A DNA stretch of 64,000 nt from Gillisella vitis (GTDB lineage: Bacteria; Pseudomonadota; Alphaproteobacteria; Rhizobiales; Rhizobiaceae), in NCBI RefSeq assembly GCF_021559775.1, contig NZ_CP056048.1, positions 558,001 through 622,000 on the forward strand, written 5' to 3'. The notes under the pieces are model-generated. The model saw nothing but the letters and a program-made list of their open reading frames with translations, did not search any database and had not been told where the DNA came from. The position numbers were made by a program, and so were the translations under genes. Below, piece by piece: positions 55,053 to 64,000 of the stretch. Every line of letters begins with the position of its first letter. Position 1 is the stretch's first letter.

Positions 55053-55668
55053 TCTGCCTGCTTCTGTAAAATTGTATCCGATTGAAGGAATTCACAGGCG
55101 GCCAGGCCGAGTCGGTCGTTAACCACCAGATATTATGTGTACTTCATGCCGATGGTAAAGCGGATTGCTCGCCATTCAAATGCCCGGCTTCACATGTTCT
55201 TCTGCTCACAGATCATCACTCTTGTCACGTCCGGACATTGCTTGGATTGCTCCGTACGCTGGGGAGCGATGAGCAAACCGTCTGTCGGGCGTTGCTCTGA
55301 AAAATTGCCGTTGCCAATCGGTCGGCTAGGCAAATCAACGATCCCTCTGGTATCTGCAAATTTTCTCATATATGATTCGATCTAAGTAATTTTCGGTGAA
55401 ACGTGATCGCGTCTTGCTGATTTTAACTTTGATGACGCGAAACTGATTTTTCTCGCAAAGATCCGCTTCAATCTACAATACGCTGCGTTGCGGTCTGTCT
55501 TCGGTAGACACCCTTGGATGCTTTATTGCACTTGTAAACTCTTGTATGAAATAAGTGAAAAGTTACCGAACCAACATGCCGGACGGTCACGACTGTGGCA
55601 AAACGCTCTTCGAATTCCAAATGGTGTTGTCGTCCTTGCTTTAGCGATTGATCGTCAGGAGAATTATA
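55053..55668 (+). other. 616-bp region without a supported gene
   Basis: Lower in GC than its surroundings. Short open frames of 70-86 codons exist but show no recognisable motif or ribosome site. It presumably contains the promoter of the molybdopterin-fold/GGDEF-EAL operon. Confidence 0.4.
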
Positions 55669-56175
55669 ATGAGATTCGTCCGCCTTTGGGCCTATATCGT
55701 GCTGTCGGTCGCTCCCGTTTCGATGGCGCTGGCGGGAACATTCGCTGAGCCGAAAGGCAAGCCTATCCTAGTGATTTCCGGCAATATTGAAAACCGCAAT
55801 ACGGCGGAGGGGGCTGCTTTTGATCTTGGCATGCTGGAAGCCATTGGTTCTATAGTGATTAAAACCACCAATCCTTGGTATGAAGGGCGTACGGCTTTTG
55901 AAGGCGTTCCGCTTAAAAAACTGATGGATTTCGTGGGAGCAAAGGGAACGAAGGTGACAGCCGTTGCTCTCAACGATTATGTGACAACAATTCCGCTTGA
56001 TGATTTCAATCGGTTCAATGTTTTGCTCGCTTTCAAGCGGGACGAGAATTATATGCCGGTGAGGGATAAAGGGCCGCTCTTCATTGTCTATCCCTATGAT
56101 AGTGACCAACAGCTTCAAAGTCAGGTATATTACATGCGATCGGCATGGCAGGTTTCAAAGCTCATTGTGGAATAG
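55669..56175 (+). CDS. Periplasmic molybdopterin-oxidoreductase-like domain protein, no cysteine
   Basis: A 168-residue exported protein: signal peptide about residues 1-22 (ending VSMALA-GTF), then an alpha/beta domain resembling a fragment of the sulphite-oxidase-type molybdopterin-binding fold (WYEGRTAFEGVPLKKLMDFV, VALNDYVTTIPLDDF, LLFIVYPYDSD-like PLFIVYPYD). No Cys is present, so the Mo-ligand is absent and it is unlikely to be a redox enzyme. AGGAG lies 7 nt before ATG 55669. The following GGDEF-EAL gene begins 9 nt downstream, so it probably senses a periplasmic signal for that protein. Confidence 0.75.
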   Translation: MRFVRLWAYIVLSVAPVSMALAGTFAEPKGKPILVISGNIENRNTAEGAAFDLGMLEAIGSIVIKTTNPWYEGRTAFEGVPLKKLMDFVGAKGTKVTAVALNDYVTTIPLDDFNRFNVLLAFKRDENYMPVRDKGPLFIVYPYDSDQQLQSQVYYMRSAWQVSKLIVE

Positions 56176-56184
56176 AGGCACGGC

Positions 56185-58155
56185 GTGAGGCGTATTCTTG
56201 GGACGATCATATGTTGTTTCGTCATGGCAACCGGGTACATCGCCTATGTGATAGCCGAACGTCAAACGACGCTTGAGAAATTTGCGCGTTACAATGATTC
56301 CTGGGCCGTCAGTCAAACCCTCTCCGAATATATGAGGCTTGAGCACCGGCTGGCGACATCCGCATTCGACATGGGTGAGTTTGACCGGGATGATTTGCGT
56401 CTCCGTCTGGATATCATGCTGAGCCGGCTGGAATTATTCGAGCAAGGAAATTTGAAGGGTTTCATTGAGGCCGACCCGCAACGTAGGGATTTGATCGCCA
56501 AGCTCCGCAGCGTTCTTGAAACTCTCAATATGCAGTTTGGAACGTTGGACCACGACGCCATCAAAGCGTTGTTGCAGCAAATGGAACGTCTGGATGGTCC
56601 GATGACGAGGCTGGCATCGACTGCTCTCGAAGCCGATGTAGGAAAGATCGGTGCCGCTCAGGCCGAGTTGCGGCACCTTCATCTCATCTATACCGCCCTT
56701 GCTGGGGGGCTTATCCTGTGCGGTATTGTGCTTGTCGGCTTGCTTTTGCGTCACAACAGTCTTCTGGATAAAGCACATCGGCGTATGCAACGATTGACAG
56801 ACGATCTGCGTGCGGCGTCCTGGGAGCTGAAGTCACAAAACAATCGCCTCGAATATGTCGCTCACCATGATTCCCTGACAGGTCTGCCCAACCGCATCCT
56901 CTTTCGTCAGGATCTGGAAGCAAGGCTGGTATCGGCCAAAGCTGGCGGACCGCCGGCCATCATCCTGCTGTTGGATCTCGATGGATTCAAGGATGTGAAC
57001 GACACGCTAGGTCACGACATCGGTGATGCCTTGCTAAGGATGGTTGCGAGTCGGCTTGTCGACATCAAGGACCACAGCGATCTCGTCTGTCGTTTGGGAG
57101 GAGACGAATTCGCGATCTTGTCCACCGGTCTGACCGAGACACAGGCGATGGATTTTGCCACGCATCTGATGCATGAACTTGGCCTTGTGTACCTTGTCGG
57201 AGACCAGGAAATCAAGATCGGCACTTGTGTGGGTGTGGCTATCTTCAATGACGAGCCGGATACGGACGAACTCTTCAAGCGTGCTGACCTTGCTCTCTAT
57301 GAAGCCAAGGCGTTGGGGCCGAGCCATGCCTGTGTGTTTGAAAACCAGATGCAGACAAGGTTGAAGGACAGAAAGTCGTTCGAGGCGGATTTGCAAACGG
57401 CCTTGCAAAATGGGGAAATGGAAGTCTACTACCAACCATTGGCGACCACTGCGACGCGCGAGATTTGCGGTTATGAAGCATTGCTGCGCTGGACACATCC
57501 AAGCCGCGGTTCGGTATCACCGGTTGACTTCATCCCTGTCGCCGAGAAAATCGGGGTCATCGATGGGCTTGGGGATTGGGTTCTGCGGACCGCTTGCATG
57601 GAAGCGGCAAGCTGGCGCGGCAATCTCAAAATCGCGGTGAACCTGTCCTCAGTGCAGTTTCGCAGCGCGACGCTCGTGCAAAAGGTTTTAGATGCCCTGG
57701 AAATCAGCGGCCTTTCTGCGGGCCGTCTAGAGCTTGAGATCACTGAATCCGTCTTGCTTGACAAAAACGAACTGACCCTGAAAACCTTGAGGGAGTTGAA
57801 GGCGATCGGGATTCAGATTGCCATGGATGATTTCGGCACGGGTTATTCTTCGCTCGGCAGCTTGCGGGGCTTTCCGTTTGACAAGTTGAAGATCGATCGG
57901 TCTTTTATCCGCGATGTGACGACAAGGGCGGATGCCCTGGCAATCGCAGAGCTTGTGACAGGAATTGGCGCCAGCCTTGGCATGACCACGACGGCTGAAG
58001 GTGTGGAAACGGAAGAACAATTCGAATGCGTGAAAAGACTGGGTTGCGATCAGGTCCAGGGATACCTGATCGGCAGGCCAGAACCGGCGAGCTTTCTCAC
58101 CCATCTTCTTCAGGAAGATGACAACAAGGAAGTAACCTTCGACCAATCATGGTAA
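56185..58155 (+). CDS. Membrane GGDEF-EAL cyclic-di-GMP enzyme
   Basis: A 656-residue protein, GTG start at 56185 with AGAGG upstream. TM1 about residues 3-24, a ~150-residue periplasmic helical region, TM2 about 172-192. GGDEF motif intact at 305-309 (RLGGDEFAIL). The residues just before lack the RxxD inhibitory site (KDHSD instead). EAL motif at 431-433 (YEALLRW) with DDFGTGYSS and later EAL residues present. So both diguanylate cyclase and phosphodiesterase activity are possible. The 9-nt gap to the periplasmic upstream protein suggests a sensor pair. Confidence 0.92.
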   Translation: MRRILGTIICCFVMATGYIAYVIAERQTTLEKFARYNDSWAVSQTLSEYMRLEHRLATSAFDMGEFDRDDLRLRLDIMLSRLELFEQGNLKGFIEADPQRRDLIAKLRSVLETLNMQFGTLDHDAIKALLQQMERLDGPMTRLASTALEADVGKIGAAQAELRHLHLIYTALAGGLILCGIVLVGLLLRHNSLLDKAHRRMQRLTDDLRAASWELKSQNNRLEYVAHHDSLTGLPNRILFRQDLEARLVSAKAGGPPAIILLLDLDGFKDVNDTLGHDIGDALLRMVASRLVDIKDHSDLVCRLGGDEFAILSTGLTETQAMDFATHLMHELGLVYLVGDQEIKIGTCVGVAIFNDEPDTDELFKRADLALYEAKALGPSHACVFENQMQTRLKDRKSFEADLQTALQNGEMEVYYQPLATTATREICGYEALLRWTHPSRGSVSPVDFIPVAEKIGVIDGLGDWVLRTACMEAASWRGNLKIAVNLSSVQFRSATLVQKVLDALEISGLSAGRLELEITESVLLDKNELTLKTLRELKAIGIQIAMDDFGTGYSSLGSLRGFPFDKLKIDRSFIRDVTTRADALAIAELVTGIGASLGMTTTAEGVETEEQFECVKRLGCDQVQGYLIGRPEPASFLTHLLQEDDNKEVTFDQSW

Positions 58156-58321
58156 GTTTTGCAATTCCCTTTGTTGGTACAGGTAATGCTTGGAAAGAGA
58201 CAGGGCTGGGACAGGCACCTGACATTTCCCTTTGCATCCTTGGTAATTTCAGGAATGATGTATTGGTAACCGGTCCAAAACCAATCGTCCTAATCCCGCG
58301 ACCGAAACTCTTTGGATAAAA

Positions 58322-59152
58322 GTGAACAGTAGCGTGTTTCAGGTGAAATTCTGGGGTGTTCGCGGCAGTATCCCGGTCTGTGGCGCGGAATTCGATGTTT
58401 ATGGCGGGAACACGCCCTGTATCGAGGTGCGCTGCGGCGAGCACAGGCTGATTTTCGATGCCGGCTCCGGTATTCGTCAGGCCGGTCTGGATATGATGGG
58501 AGACAAGACCAGCAATGTCGACCTGTTCTTTTCCCACTGTCACTACGATCACATTATCGGCTTGCCTTTTTTCAAGCCGATCTACAATCCTGAGATCACC
58601 GTCAATATCTGGTCCGGCCACCTTGCCGGTAGCATGACGACGGATCAGATGATCCATCAATTCGTCAGTCCGCCCTATTTTCCTGTGAAGATGGATATCT
58701 GCAAGGCCTCTCTGCAGTTTCATGATTTTCGTGCCGGAGATATTCTGACGCCTCGTCCTGGTATTTCCATCGGCACATTTACGCTCAATCATCCGGGCGG
58801 TTGCATCGGCTACCGGGTGGAATGGGCAGGTAAGGTGCTGGCATTGGTGTTTGACATAGAACATCAGCCCGGCGAACTCGACCCGACAGCGCTGGCGCTG
58901 ATGGCCAATGCCGATATTGCGGTCTACGACGCCGCCTTTACCGAAGCGGAAATGCAGCGTTATCGAGGGTTTGGCCATTCGAGCTGGGAGCAGGGCGTGA
59001 AATTGGCCCAGGAGGCAAATGTGGGCCGATTGTTGCTGTTCCATCACGCCCCATGGCGCACCGACAGCGAAATGGCACTGCTGGAACGATTGGCGCAGGA
59101 GGCGTTTCCAGCGACGCTTATGGCTCGTGACGGAATGCTTCTCGATATCTGA
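58322..59152 (+). CDS. Metallo-beta-lactamase-fold hydrolase
   Basis: A 276-residue binuclear metallohydrolase with the metal motif HCHYDHIIG (HxHxDH) and later Asp/His ligands (ALVFDIEHQPG, RLLLFHHAP). Start VKFWGVRGSIPVCG is a segment shared with cAMP phosphodiesterase-like and PhnP-like MBL proteins. The start is GTG 58322 with a weak ribosome site, so uncertain. It lies upstream of two adenylate cyclases; a cyclic-nucleotide or cyclic-phosphate substrate is conceivable but unproven. Confidence 0.83.
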   Translation: MNSSVFQVKFWGVRGSIPVCGAEFDVYGGNTPCIEVRCGEHRLIFDAGSGIRQAGLDMMGDKTSNVDLFFSHCHYDHIIGLPFFKPIYNPEITVNIWSGHLAGSMTTDQMIHQFVSPPYFPVKMDICKASLQFHDFRAGDILTPRPGISIGTFTLNHPGGCIGYRVEWAGKVLALVFDIEHQPGELDPTALALMANADIAVYDAAFTEAEMQRYRGFGHSSWEQGVKLAQEANVGRLLLFHHAPWRTDSEMALLERLAQEAFPATLMARDGMLLDI

Positions 59153-59315
59153 CTGCACTCGGTATCTGATAGCACAGGCAAAAATTCGGAAACTTGATTT
59201 CCGTGTTGGTCATACAATCGATAAAATCAATCAGGAAACCCAGCGGTGATTTACAGGTCCTGTCAAAACTGCCATTGCTGGATCTTCGGAAAGTGGCTTT
59301 GAAGAACTGAAACCT

Positions 59316-61031
59316 ATGGCCGTGGACGTCAAAAAAAGCCTCTGGTCGGAACGCCGGATACGCAAGGCCCGGCTTGGTTCGGGGCTGGTGATTTTCCTGT
59401 TCCTCGCCATGCATATGGCCAATCATGCCACCGGGTTGATTTCGGTGGATTTTGCCGATCGCGCCCGTTTGTGGTTTCTGGGTGTTTGGCGTACCCCCCC
59501 GGGCACAGCGTTGCTTTACGGTTCTTTGCTCACCCACATGGGTCTGGTGTTGCGCGCCGTCTATATCCGCCGCAGCTTTACCATGCCGAAATCCGAAGCG
59601 TTGCAGATCGTGCTTGGCTTGGTGGTGCCGCTATTGATCATCGACCATATTGTTGCGACCAGGATTGCCTCCTCGCTCTTTCATCTGCGTGACAATTATC
59701 AGACGGTCGTTCATTCCATGTGGACCACGTCGCCTGTCGATGGATGGCGCCAATCGCTCGCCATTGTCATTTTATGGCTGCATGGTTGTATCGGAATCCA
59801 TTTTTGGCTGCGCTTCCGACCATGGTATGAAAGGTCCAAAGCGGGTTTGCTGACGGTGGCCATTCTGCTGCCGATCCTGTCCCTGCTTGGCTTTGTCGAG
59901 ATGGGCCGCACGATTGCCAGCCCAGCCTTCTGGTTGAGCGGTTATCCAGGCGGTTACTATGACCCGACCGCATTGACGGACAGCGAAGCAGGGTGGATCC
60001 AGATTATCCGCTTGTCACTTTATGGGTTGTTTTTCCTATCTATCGGCATGGTTGTCGCCCTGCGTGTCGCCCGCAGAATGAACGAGCGGGCGCATCTTAT
60101 CACCGTCCGCTATCCGAACGGCGAGGCTGTCAGCGTGCCGCGTGGTTTCACCCTGCTCGAGGCCAGCCGTCTGGCTGGTCAACCGCATTATGCCGTGTGC
60201 GGCGGCAAGGGCCAGTGCTCGACCTGCCGTGTCCAGGTTATCGATGGAGAGCAACTGCTGCCGCCTGCTGAAACGCTGGAGCAGGGTACGTTGAACCGAA
60301 TCAAGGCTGGTCCAGGTGTGCGGCTTGCCTGCCAGCTTCGCCCCAAGGCGAACCTCACAGTCATGCCGCTTATGGTGGCGATGCCGCAAAGCGCCACGGT
60401 TGATAGCAGTCATGAAGTGGTTCCGGGCCGCGAACGCGATATTGCCGTACTGTTCTGTGACCTGCGGCATTTCACGATGCTGACGGAAAGCCGGTTGCCT
60501 TTTGACATCGTCTTTCTGCTGAACCGCTATTTCGCCGTGGTCGGTCATGCCGTGGAAGAGGCAGGAGGGCGGCTGGATAAATTTATCGGTGATGGCGCGA
60601 TGGCGCTTTTCGGCGTCACAGGTTCGACCGAGACCGCCTGTCGCCAGGCCCTGAAGGCGGCAAGCGGCATCATTGCCGGTCTTGAGGAGTTGAACCGGCA
60701 ATTGTCCAATGAACTGACGGTGCCGCTCAGGATCGCTATTGGCATCCATACGGGTCCGGCTGTGGTGGGAACACTGGGTTACGGCAGCGTTCGTAATCTC
60801 ACTGCGATTGGCGATACCGTCAATGTCGCCAGCCGGCTGGAATCGGTGGCCAAGGAATTCGAAACCCAACTGGTGATTTCCGAACCGGTCGCTACTCTGG
60901 CGGGTCTGGCGGTGCCGGAAAGCGCAGGACGGGAAATTTCCATTCGCGGTCGTGCGGAGCCGCTAAAAGTCTTCATCCTGAATGAGGCGACACGCAATGC
61001 GCTCAACCTTTCCGAGGTGGGCAAAACATAA
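59316..61031 (+). CDS. cyaC: CyaC-type redox adenylate cyclase: heme-type membrane anchor, [2Fe-2S] ferredoxin and class III cyclase
   Basis: A 571-residue protein. About residues 18-260 form six membrane helices with several conserved His (MHMANHATG, LLTHMG, IIDHIV, LWLHGCIGIHF), as in SdhC-type diheme anchors. Ferredoxin domain about 265-355 with Cys 295, 301, 304 and 339 (C-x5-C-x2-C-x34-C), the plant-type [2Fe-2S] ligand set. Cyclase domain with metal Asp 382 (LFCDLRHF) and 426 (IGDGAMALF). The same architecture is known from Sinorhizobium meliloti CyaC, where redox state controls cAMP. The start codon ATG 59316 is the only sensible one. Confidence 0.9.
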   Translation: MAVDVKKSLWSERRIRKARLGSGLVIFLFLAMHMANHATGLISVDFADRARLWFLGVWRTPPGTALLYGSLLTHMGLVLRAVYIRRSFTMPKSEALQIVLGLVVPLLIIDHIVATRIASSLFHLRDNYQTVVHSMWTTSPVDGWRQSLAIVILWLHGCIGIHFWLRFRPWYERSKAGLLTVAILLPILSLLGFVEMGRTIASPAFWLSGYPGGYYDPTALTDSEAGWIQIIRLSLYGLFFLSIGMVVALRVARRMNERAHLITVRYPNGEAVSVPRGFTLLEASRLAGQPHYAVCGGKGQCSTCRVQVIDGEQLLPPAETLEQGTLNRIKAGPGVRLACQLRPKANLTVMPLMVAMPQSATVDSSHEVVPGRERDIAVLFCDLRHFTMLTESRLPFDIVFLLNRYFAVVGHAVEEAGGRLDKFIGDGAMALFGVTGSTETACRQALKAASGIIAGLEELNRQLSNELTVPLRIAIGIHTGPAVVGTLGYGSVRNLTAIGDTVNVASRLESVAKEFETQLVISEPVATLAGLAVPESAGREISIRGRAEPLKVFILNEATRNALNLSEVGKT

Positions 61032-61223
61032 TCTGCGGCGAAAAAATCCGATGCGAAAACAAAACGACAGCATCGTCCCGATTCCCGTTTGTTGAAACAT
61101 GCTGTATATAAGGCATTGTGGACGTTGGCTGCCATTGTCTGGAGTGGCGGAGATCCCTATTTCCTATCATAAACCCGGCCATGGCCTGTTTTTCAACGAC
61201 ACGTCTTTTTGATAGGACCTTCC

Positions 61224-62576
61224 ATGGCGACTACATCGGCACCGGTCTCGGCGATCTTCATGGAGAAAGTCGCCGATTGGCTGACACAGGCAGCCCTTTC
61301 CGGTAGCACTCTCGAGGACATCGTTCGGGGCTTTTGCGACCGGATCGCCGCCGCCGGTCTGCCGATCGTTCGGGTCCATTTGTCCTTTGCCATGCTGCAT
61401 CCGCTCTACGAAGCGGTTGGTTTTACCTGGCGGCCACAAAGTGGTTTGATGATTGAAGGCTATCGTCACGATGCCGACAATACGGATATGTTTTTGCAGA
61501 GCCCCTATTATCAATTGCTGAGCCGGGATCTCGATTATTTGCGCCGGCGCATTCCAGCCGAAGGTCCCGTTGAATTCGAGATCTTCGAGGATTTGCGCAA
61601 GGAGAATGTCACCGATTACCTTGCCTTCATGCAGCCCTTCGGCGATCAATCCGTGCAGGGCATGTTGGGTTCCTGGTCCACGGATGCCAAGGACGGCTTT
61701 AGCGAGGAGATGATTGCCGCGTTGCTGCGCATTCAAAACCATCTGGCGGTCGCCGCCAAAATGGCTGTACTCAGCAAGCTTTCCAACAATATGCTGACCA
61801 CCTATCTGGGGGGCGATGCCGGCAAGCGGGTGTTGAATGGCCAGATCCGCCGAGGTGACGGCGAAACCATCCGGGCAGCACTTGTTGTCGGCGATATGCG
61901 CCAATCGACCATGCTGGCCGAAAAAGAAGGCCGCCAGGCCTATATCGATACGTTGAATGATTTTTTCGACGCGATCGCTGCACCGTTCAACCGCAATGGC
62001 GGACAGATTCTCAGTTTCCTGGGCGATGGGTTTCTGGCCGTCTATCCTTGCGACCGCCACAAGGACCCATCCCGGCAGGCTTGTCAGGCGGCACTTTCGG
62101 CTGTGCGTGTGGCCCAGTCGCGGTTGGCGGACCTGAACGCGGAGCGTCGGAAAAAGGGTGCGGCCCCTATCGGCTACGGCCTCGGCCTGCATGTCGGCAA
62201 TGTGATGTTCGGCAATGTCGGACTGCGTGACCGGTTGACGTTTTCAGCCTTCGGTTCGGCAGTCAATGAAGTGGTCAGGCTTCAGTTGCTCACCAAGAAA
62301 TATGCAAGCGACGTGGTGGCCAGCCATGCCTTTGCCGGCTATTGCGCTGGTGACTGGATAACGCTTGGTGAGGAAAAGCTGCGGGGGGTTCGCCAGCGGG
62401 TAACGATTTTGCAACCCGGTCCGCTCATGGCTAAAATGCAGAGAGATGACGTTGAAGCCGATCTGCATCGCACCGGTCTTTCGGAGGCCGAGCGTTTGAT
62501 TCTCCTGCATCGCGATGCCGTCCAGTTGGATGGACAGAAAAGGTCCCAAGCAATGATGGACCGGTTTTTGCAATAA
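61224..62576 (+). CDS. Second class III adenylate/guanylate cyclase
   Basis: A 450-residue soluble protein. About residues 1-190 are a sensory region without recognisable motif, apart from helical stretches (LLRIQNHLAVAAKMAVLSKLS). The catalytic domain begins near 215 with metal Asp 224 (VGDMRQSTML) and Asp 268 (LGDGFLAVYP); Asn and Arg of the nucleotide site are kept in VNEVVRLQ, while the usual GDTVN pattern is GSAVN. ATG 61224 gives MATTSAPVSA; the frame is open to 61209. It lies 192 bp after the CyaC gene, giving two cyclases in tandem. Cyclase activity is likely; nucleotide preference is uncertain. Confidence 0.87.
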   Translation: MATTSAPVSAIFMEKVADWLTQAALSGSTLEDIVRGFCDRIAAAGLPIVRVHLSFAMLHPLYEAVGFTWRPQSGLMIEGYRHDADNTDMFLQSPYYQLLSRDLDYLRRRIPAEGPVEFEIFEDLRKENVTDYLAFMQPFGDQSVQGMLGSWSTDAKDGFSEEMIAALLRIQNHLAVAAKMAVLSKLSNNMLTTYLGGDAGKRVLNGQIRRGDGETIRAALVVGDMRQSTMLAEKEGRQAYIDTLNDFFDAIAAPFNRNGGQILSFLGDGFLAVYPCDRHKDPSRQACQAALSAVRVAQSRLADLNAERRKKGAAPIGYGLGLHVGNVMFGNVGLRDRLTFSAFGSAVNEVVRLQLLTKKYASDVVASHAFAGYCAGDWITLGEEKLRGVRQRVTILQPGPLMAKMQRDDVEADLHRTGLSEAERLILLHRDAVQLDGQKRSQAMMDRFLQ

Positions 62577-62756
62577 ATCAGGGCTGGATGCCGGGAAACA
62601 GTCTCGATAGAGGAACAGAACGCGCCTCTAAAAGCTTGTGGAACGGGATCTTTGCATGACCGCTTTACAGCGAAGAGAAGTGCGCCATATATGATCAAAG
62701 GCGTTGTCGCGCGGCATGGGGCGTGGGACGACAGGCGCTGCATTTCACGAGTGACG

Positions 62757-64000
62757 ATGGAAAAAAGCCTGGGGCGTTACATCTGGTCGAACACCTCTCT
62801 GCAACAGGTGTGGATCCTGTGCATTGTCGGCCTGTCGATGATCCCTTATTTTCTCTCTTTCGATCTGCCCAAGCAGATCGTCAATGGCCCTATTCAAGGC
62901 CAGGGCTTTGAAGAGGCTGGGGCGACAAAGCCGTTCTTGCATGTTGCCTTCGACCTGCCATGGATCGGACATCTGGAAATCTTCAGCGGTTTCGAGCTGA
63001 ACCGCTTACAAATGCTGATGGCTCTCAGCGTCGTCTTCCTGTGTCTTGTCGTGCTGAACGGTTTGTTCAAATTCTACATCAACACCTATAAGGGGCGGCT
63101 TGGTGAGCGCATGCTGCGCCGCATCCGCTTCGAGCTGATCGATCGAGTCCTGCGGTTTCCGCCTGTGCATTTCAAGCGGGTCAAATCTGCCGAGATTGCC
63201 ACGATGATCAAGGACGAGGTCGAGCCGCTGGGCGGTTTTACCGGCGATGCCTTCGTCCAACCGGCGCTTTTGGGTGGGCAGGCTCTGACGGCGCTAATCT
63301 TCATCATCCTTCAGAATGTCTGGCTGGGAATGATCGCCGCTGGCATGGTTTGCGTTCAGGCCGTCATCATTCCACGCATGCGTAGGCGGCTGCTGGAACT
63401 GGGTCGTCAGCGTCAGCTGACGGCGCGCCAGTTATCCGGGCGGGTTGGCGAAATCGTCGATGGCATTCATACGATCCATGCCCATGACACATCCAATTTT
63501 GAGCGCGCCGACATTGCCGCCCGTCTCGGCCTGATTTTTTCGATCCGCTACGATCTCTATCAGTGGAAGTTCATGGTGAAATTCATCAATAACTTCCTCG
63601 CCCAACTGACGCCGTTTCTGTTCTACGCCATTGGCGGGTATATGGCGCTGGAGGGGCGGCTCGACATCGGCCAGCTCATCGCTGTTATCGGCGCCTATAA
63701 GGACCTGCCGGGTCCGCTGAAGGAATTGATAGACTGGGATCAGGCTCGTCAGGACGTTCAGGTCAAATATGCTCAGGTGGTCGAGCAATTCGATGTTGAG
63801 CGATTGGTCGATGCGCGGGTTCACACGGTCGCGGCCACGCCGGTCGGCCCGCTTTCCGAGGCACTGGTGGCCTCGAATCTGGTGCTTTGCGACGATAGTG
63901 GCGCGCGCCTGCTCAATAGCGTTTCGCTGGATATTGCCCCCAATGAGACGGTTGCGATTATCGGTCAGAACGGTGGCGGCGGCGAGGCGCTGGCGGAAGC
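62757..64000 (+). CDS. ABC exporter-type permease/ATPase, 3'-truncated, degenerate Walker A
   Basis: Frame open to the last base of the window. Residues ~20-330 are an ABC exporter-type membrane domain (helices from VWILCIVGLSMIPYFLSF, later LQMLMALSVVFLCLVVLNGLF, AQLTPFLFYAIGGYMAL). The NBD follows, and its Walker A position reads GQNGGGGEAL, where the normal GxxGxGKS/T Lys is replaced by Glu, so ATP binding in that half may be lost. Possible starts are 62691, 62751 (GTG) and 62757 (ATG); the last gives MEKSLGRYIW and is preferred. The C-terminal NBD, and any further domain, lie outside the window. Confidence 0.82.
   Translation, partial: MEKSLGRYIWSNTSLQQVWILCIVGLSMIPYFLSFDLPKQIVNGPIQGQGFEEAGATKPFLHVAFDLPWIGHLEIFSGFELNRLQMLMALSVVFLCLVVLNGLFKFYINTYKGRLGERMLRRIRFELIDRVLRFPPVHFKRVKSAEIATMIKDEVEPLGGFTGDAFVQPALLGGQALTALIFIILQNVWLGMIAAGMVCVQAVIIPRMRRRLLELGRQRQLTARQLSGRVGEIVDGIHTIHAHDTSNFERADIAARLGLIFSIRYDLYQWKFMVKFINNFLAQLTPFLFYAIGGYMALEGRLDIGQLIAVIGAYKDLPGPLKELIDWDQARQDVQVKYAQVVEQFDVERLVDARVHTVAATPVGPLSEALVASNLVLCDDSGARLLNSVSLDIAPNETVAIIGQNGGGGEALAE

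Noticed and set aside
62613-62645. Two GGAAC motifs ahead of the ABC gene
   Set aside because: Neither has a downstream GTT at 16-17 nt spacing.

Overview
The window looks like chromosomal DNA of a Rhizobiaceae bacterium, probably of the Agrobacterium / Allorhizobium / Rhizobium group. The evidence is the GC-rich, densely packed genes and several lineage-typical families: a long-form GlgE, ThuA, HWE histidine kinases, a CyaC-type redox adenylate cyclase, a DUF1127 peptide next to a CCUCCUCCC RNA, EcfG-like promoters and a familiar rhizobial intergenic repeat. Species assignment is inference. No tRNA, rRNA, insertion sequence, prophage or CRISPR array was seen.

Layout. 1-5153: end of a two-subunit RND efflux pump (first permease truncated by the window edge). 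5294-7594: GntR/FCD regulator and a LigM-like tetrahydrofolate O-demethylase, each preceded by a TGTATACA palindrome. 7856-10632: Zn/Cd/Pb exporting P-type ATPase divergent from its MerR-type regulator, sharing a textbook 19-bp-spacer operator-promoter. 10722-21571: alpha-glucan/trehalose block, an operon glgE - treS/maltokinase fusion - glgB on the minus strand and malQ divergent on the plus strand; both directions have GGAAC-N16-NGTT (EcfG-like) promoter candidates. 22037-24433: cspA, dusA and an unrecognised 348-residue protein.

24563-39832: sugar catabolism. A thuA-like gene with a Gfo/Idh/MocA dehydrogenase, a divergent GntR regulator, a DapA-family lyase, a GH38 alpha-mannosidase with a second Gfo/Idh/MocA protein, and a divergent ABC importer operon (binding protein, two permeases, two more Gfo/Idh/MocA dehydrogenases, ATPase). 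This looks like uptake and oxidative breakdown of a glycoside or mannoside; the substrate is not readable from sequence.

39924-41189: orphan spermidine-synthase-like methyltransferase, then a DUF1127 mini-gene followed on the same (minus) strand by a small RNA with four hairpin loops all carrying CCUCCUCCC (anti-Shine-Dalgarno). Both transcripts share a 19-bp LysR-type box placed about 65 bp upstream of the inferred starts. I consider this the most interesting system in the window.

41551-50949: stress/signalling block: an SDR, a membrane HWE kinase, a KaiC-like double ATPase translationally coupled to a soluble HWE kinase, a Crp/Fnr regulator coupled to a degenerate alcohol dehydrogenase, a DUF892 ferritin-like protein and an ECF sigma factor. 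Several of these have EcfG-type promoter candidates. 51133-54882: IclR regulator, MFS transporter and a MetA-type outer membrane barrel. 55669-64000: second-messenger block: a periplasmic molybdopterin-fold protein next to a GGDEF-EAL protein, a metallo-beta-lactamase-fold hydrolase, a CyaC-type cyclase (heme-type membrane anchor, ferredoxin, cyclase), a second class III cyclase, and an ABC exporter-type protein with a degenerate Walker A cut by the window end.
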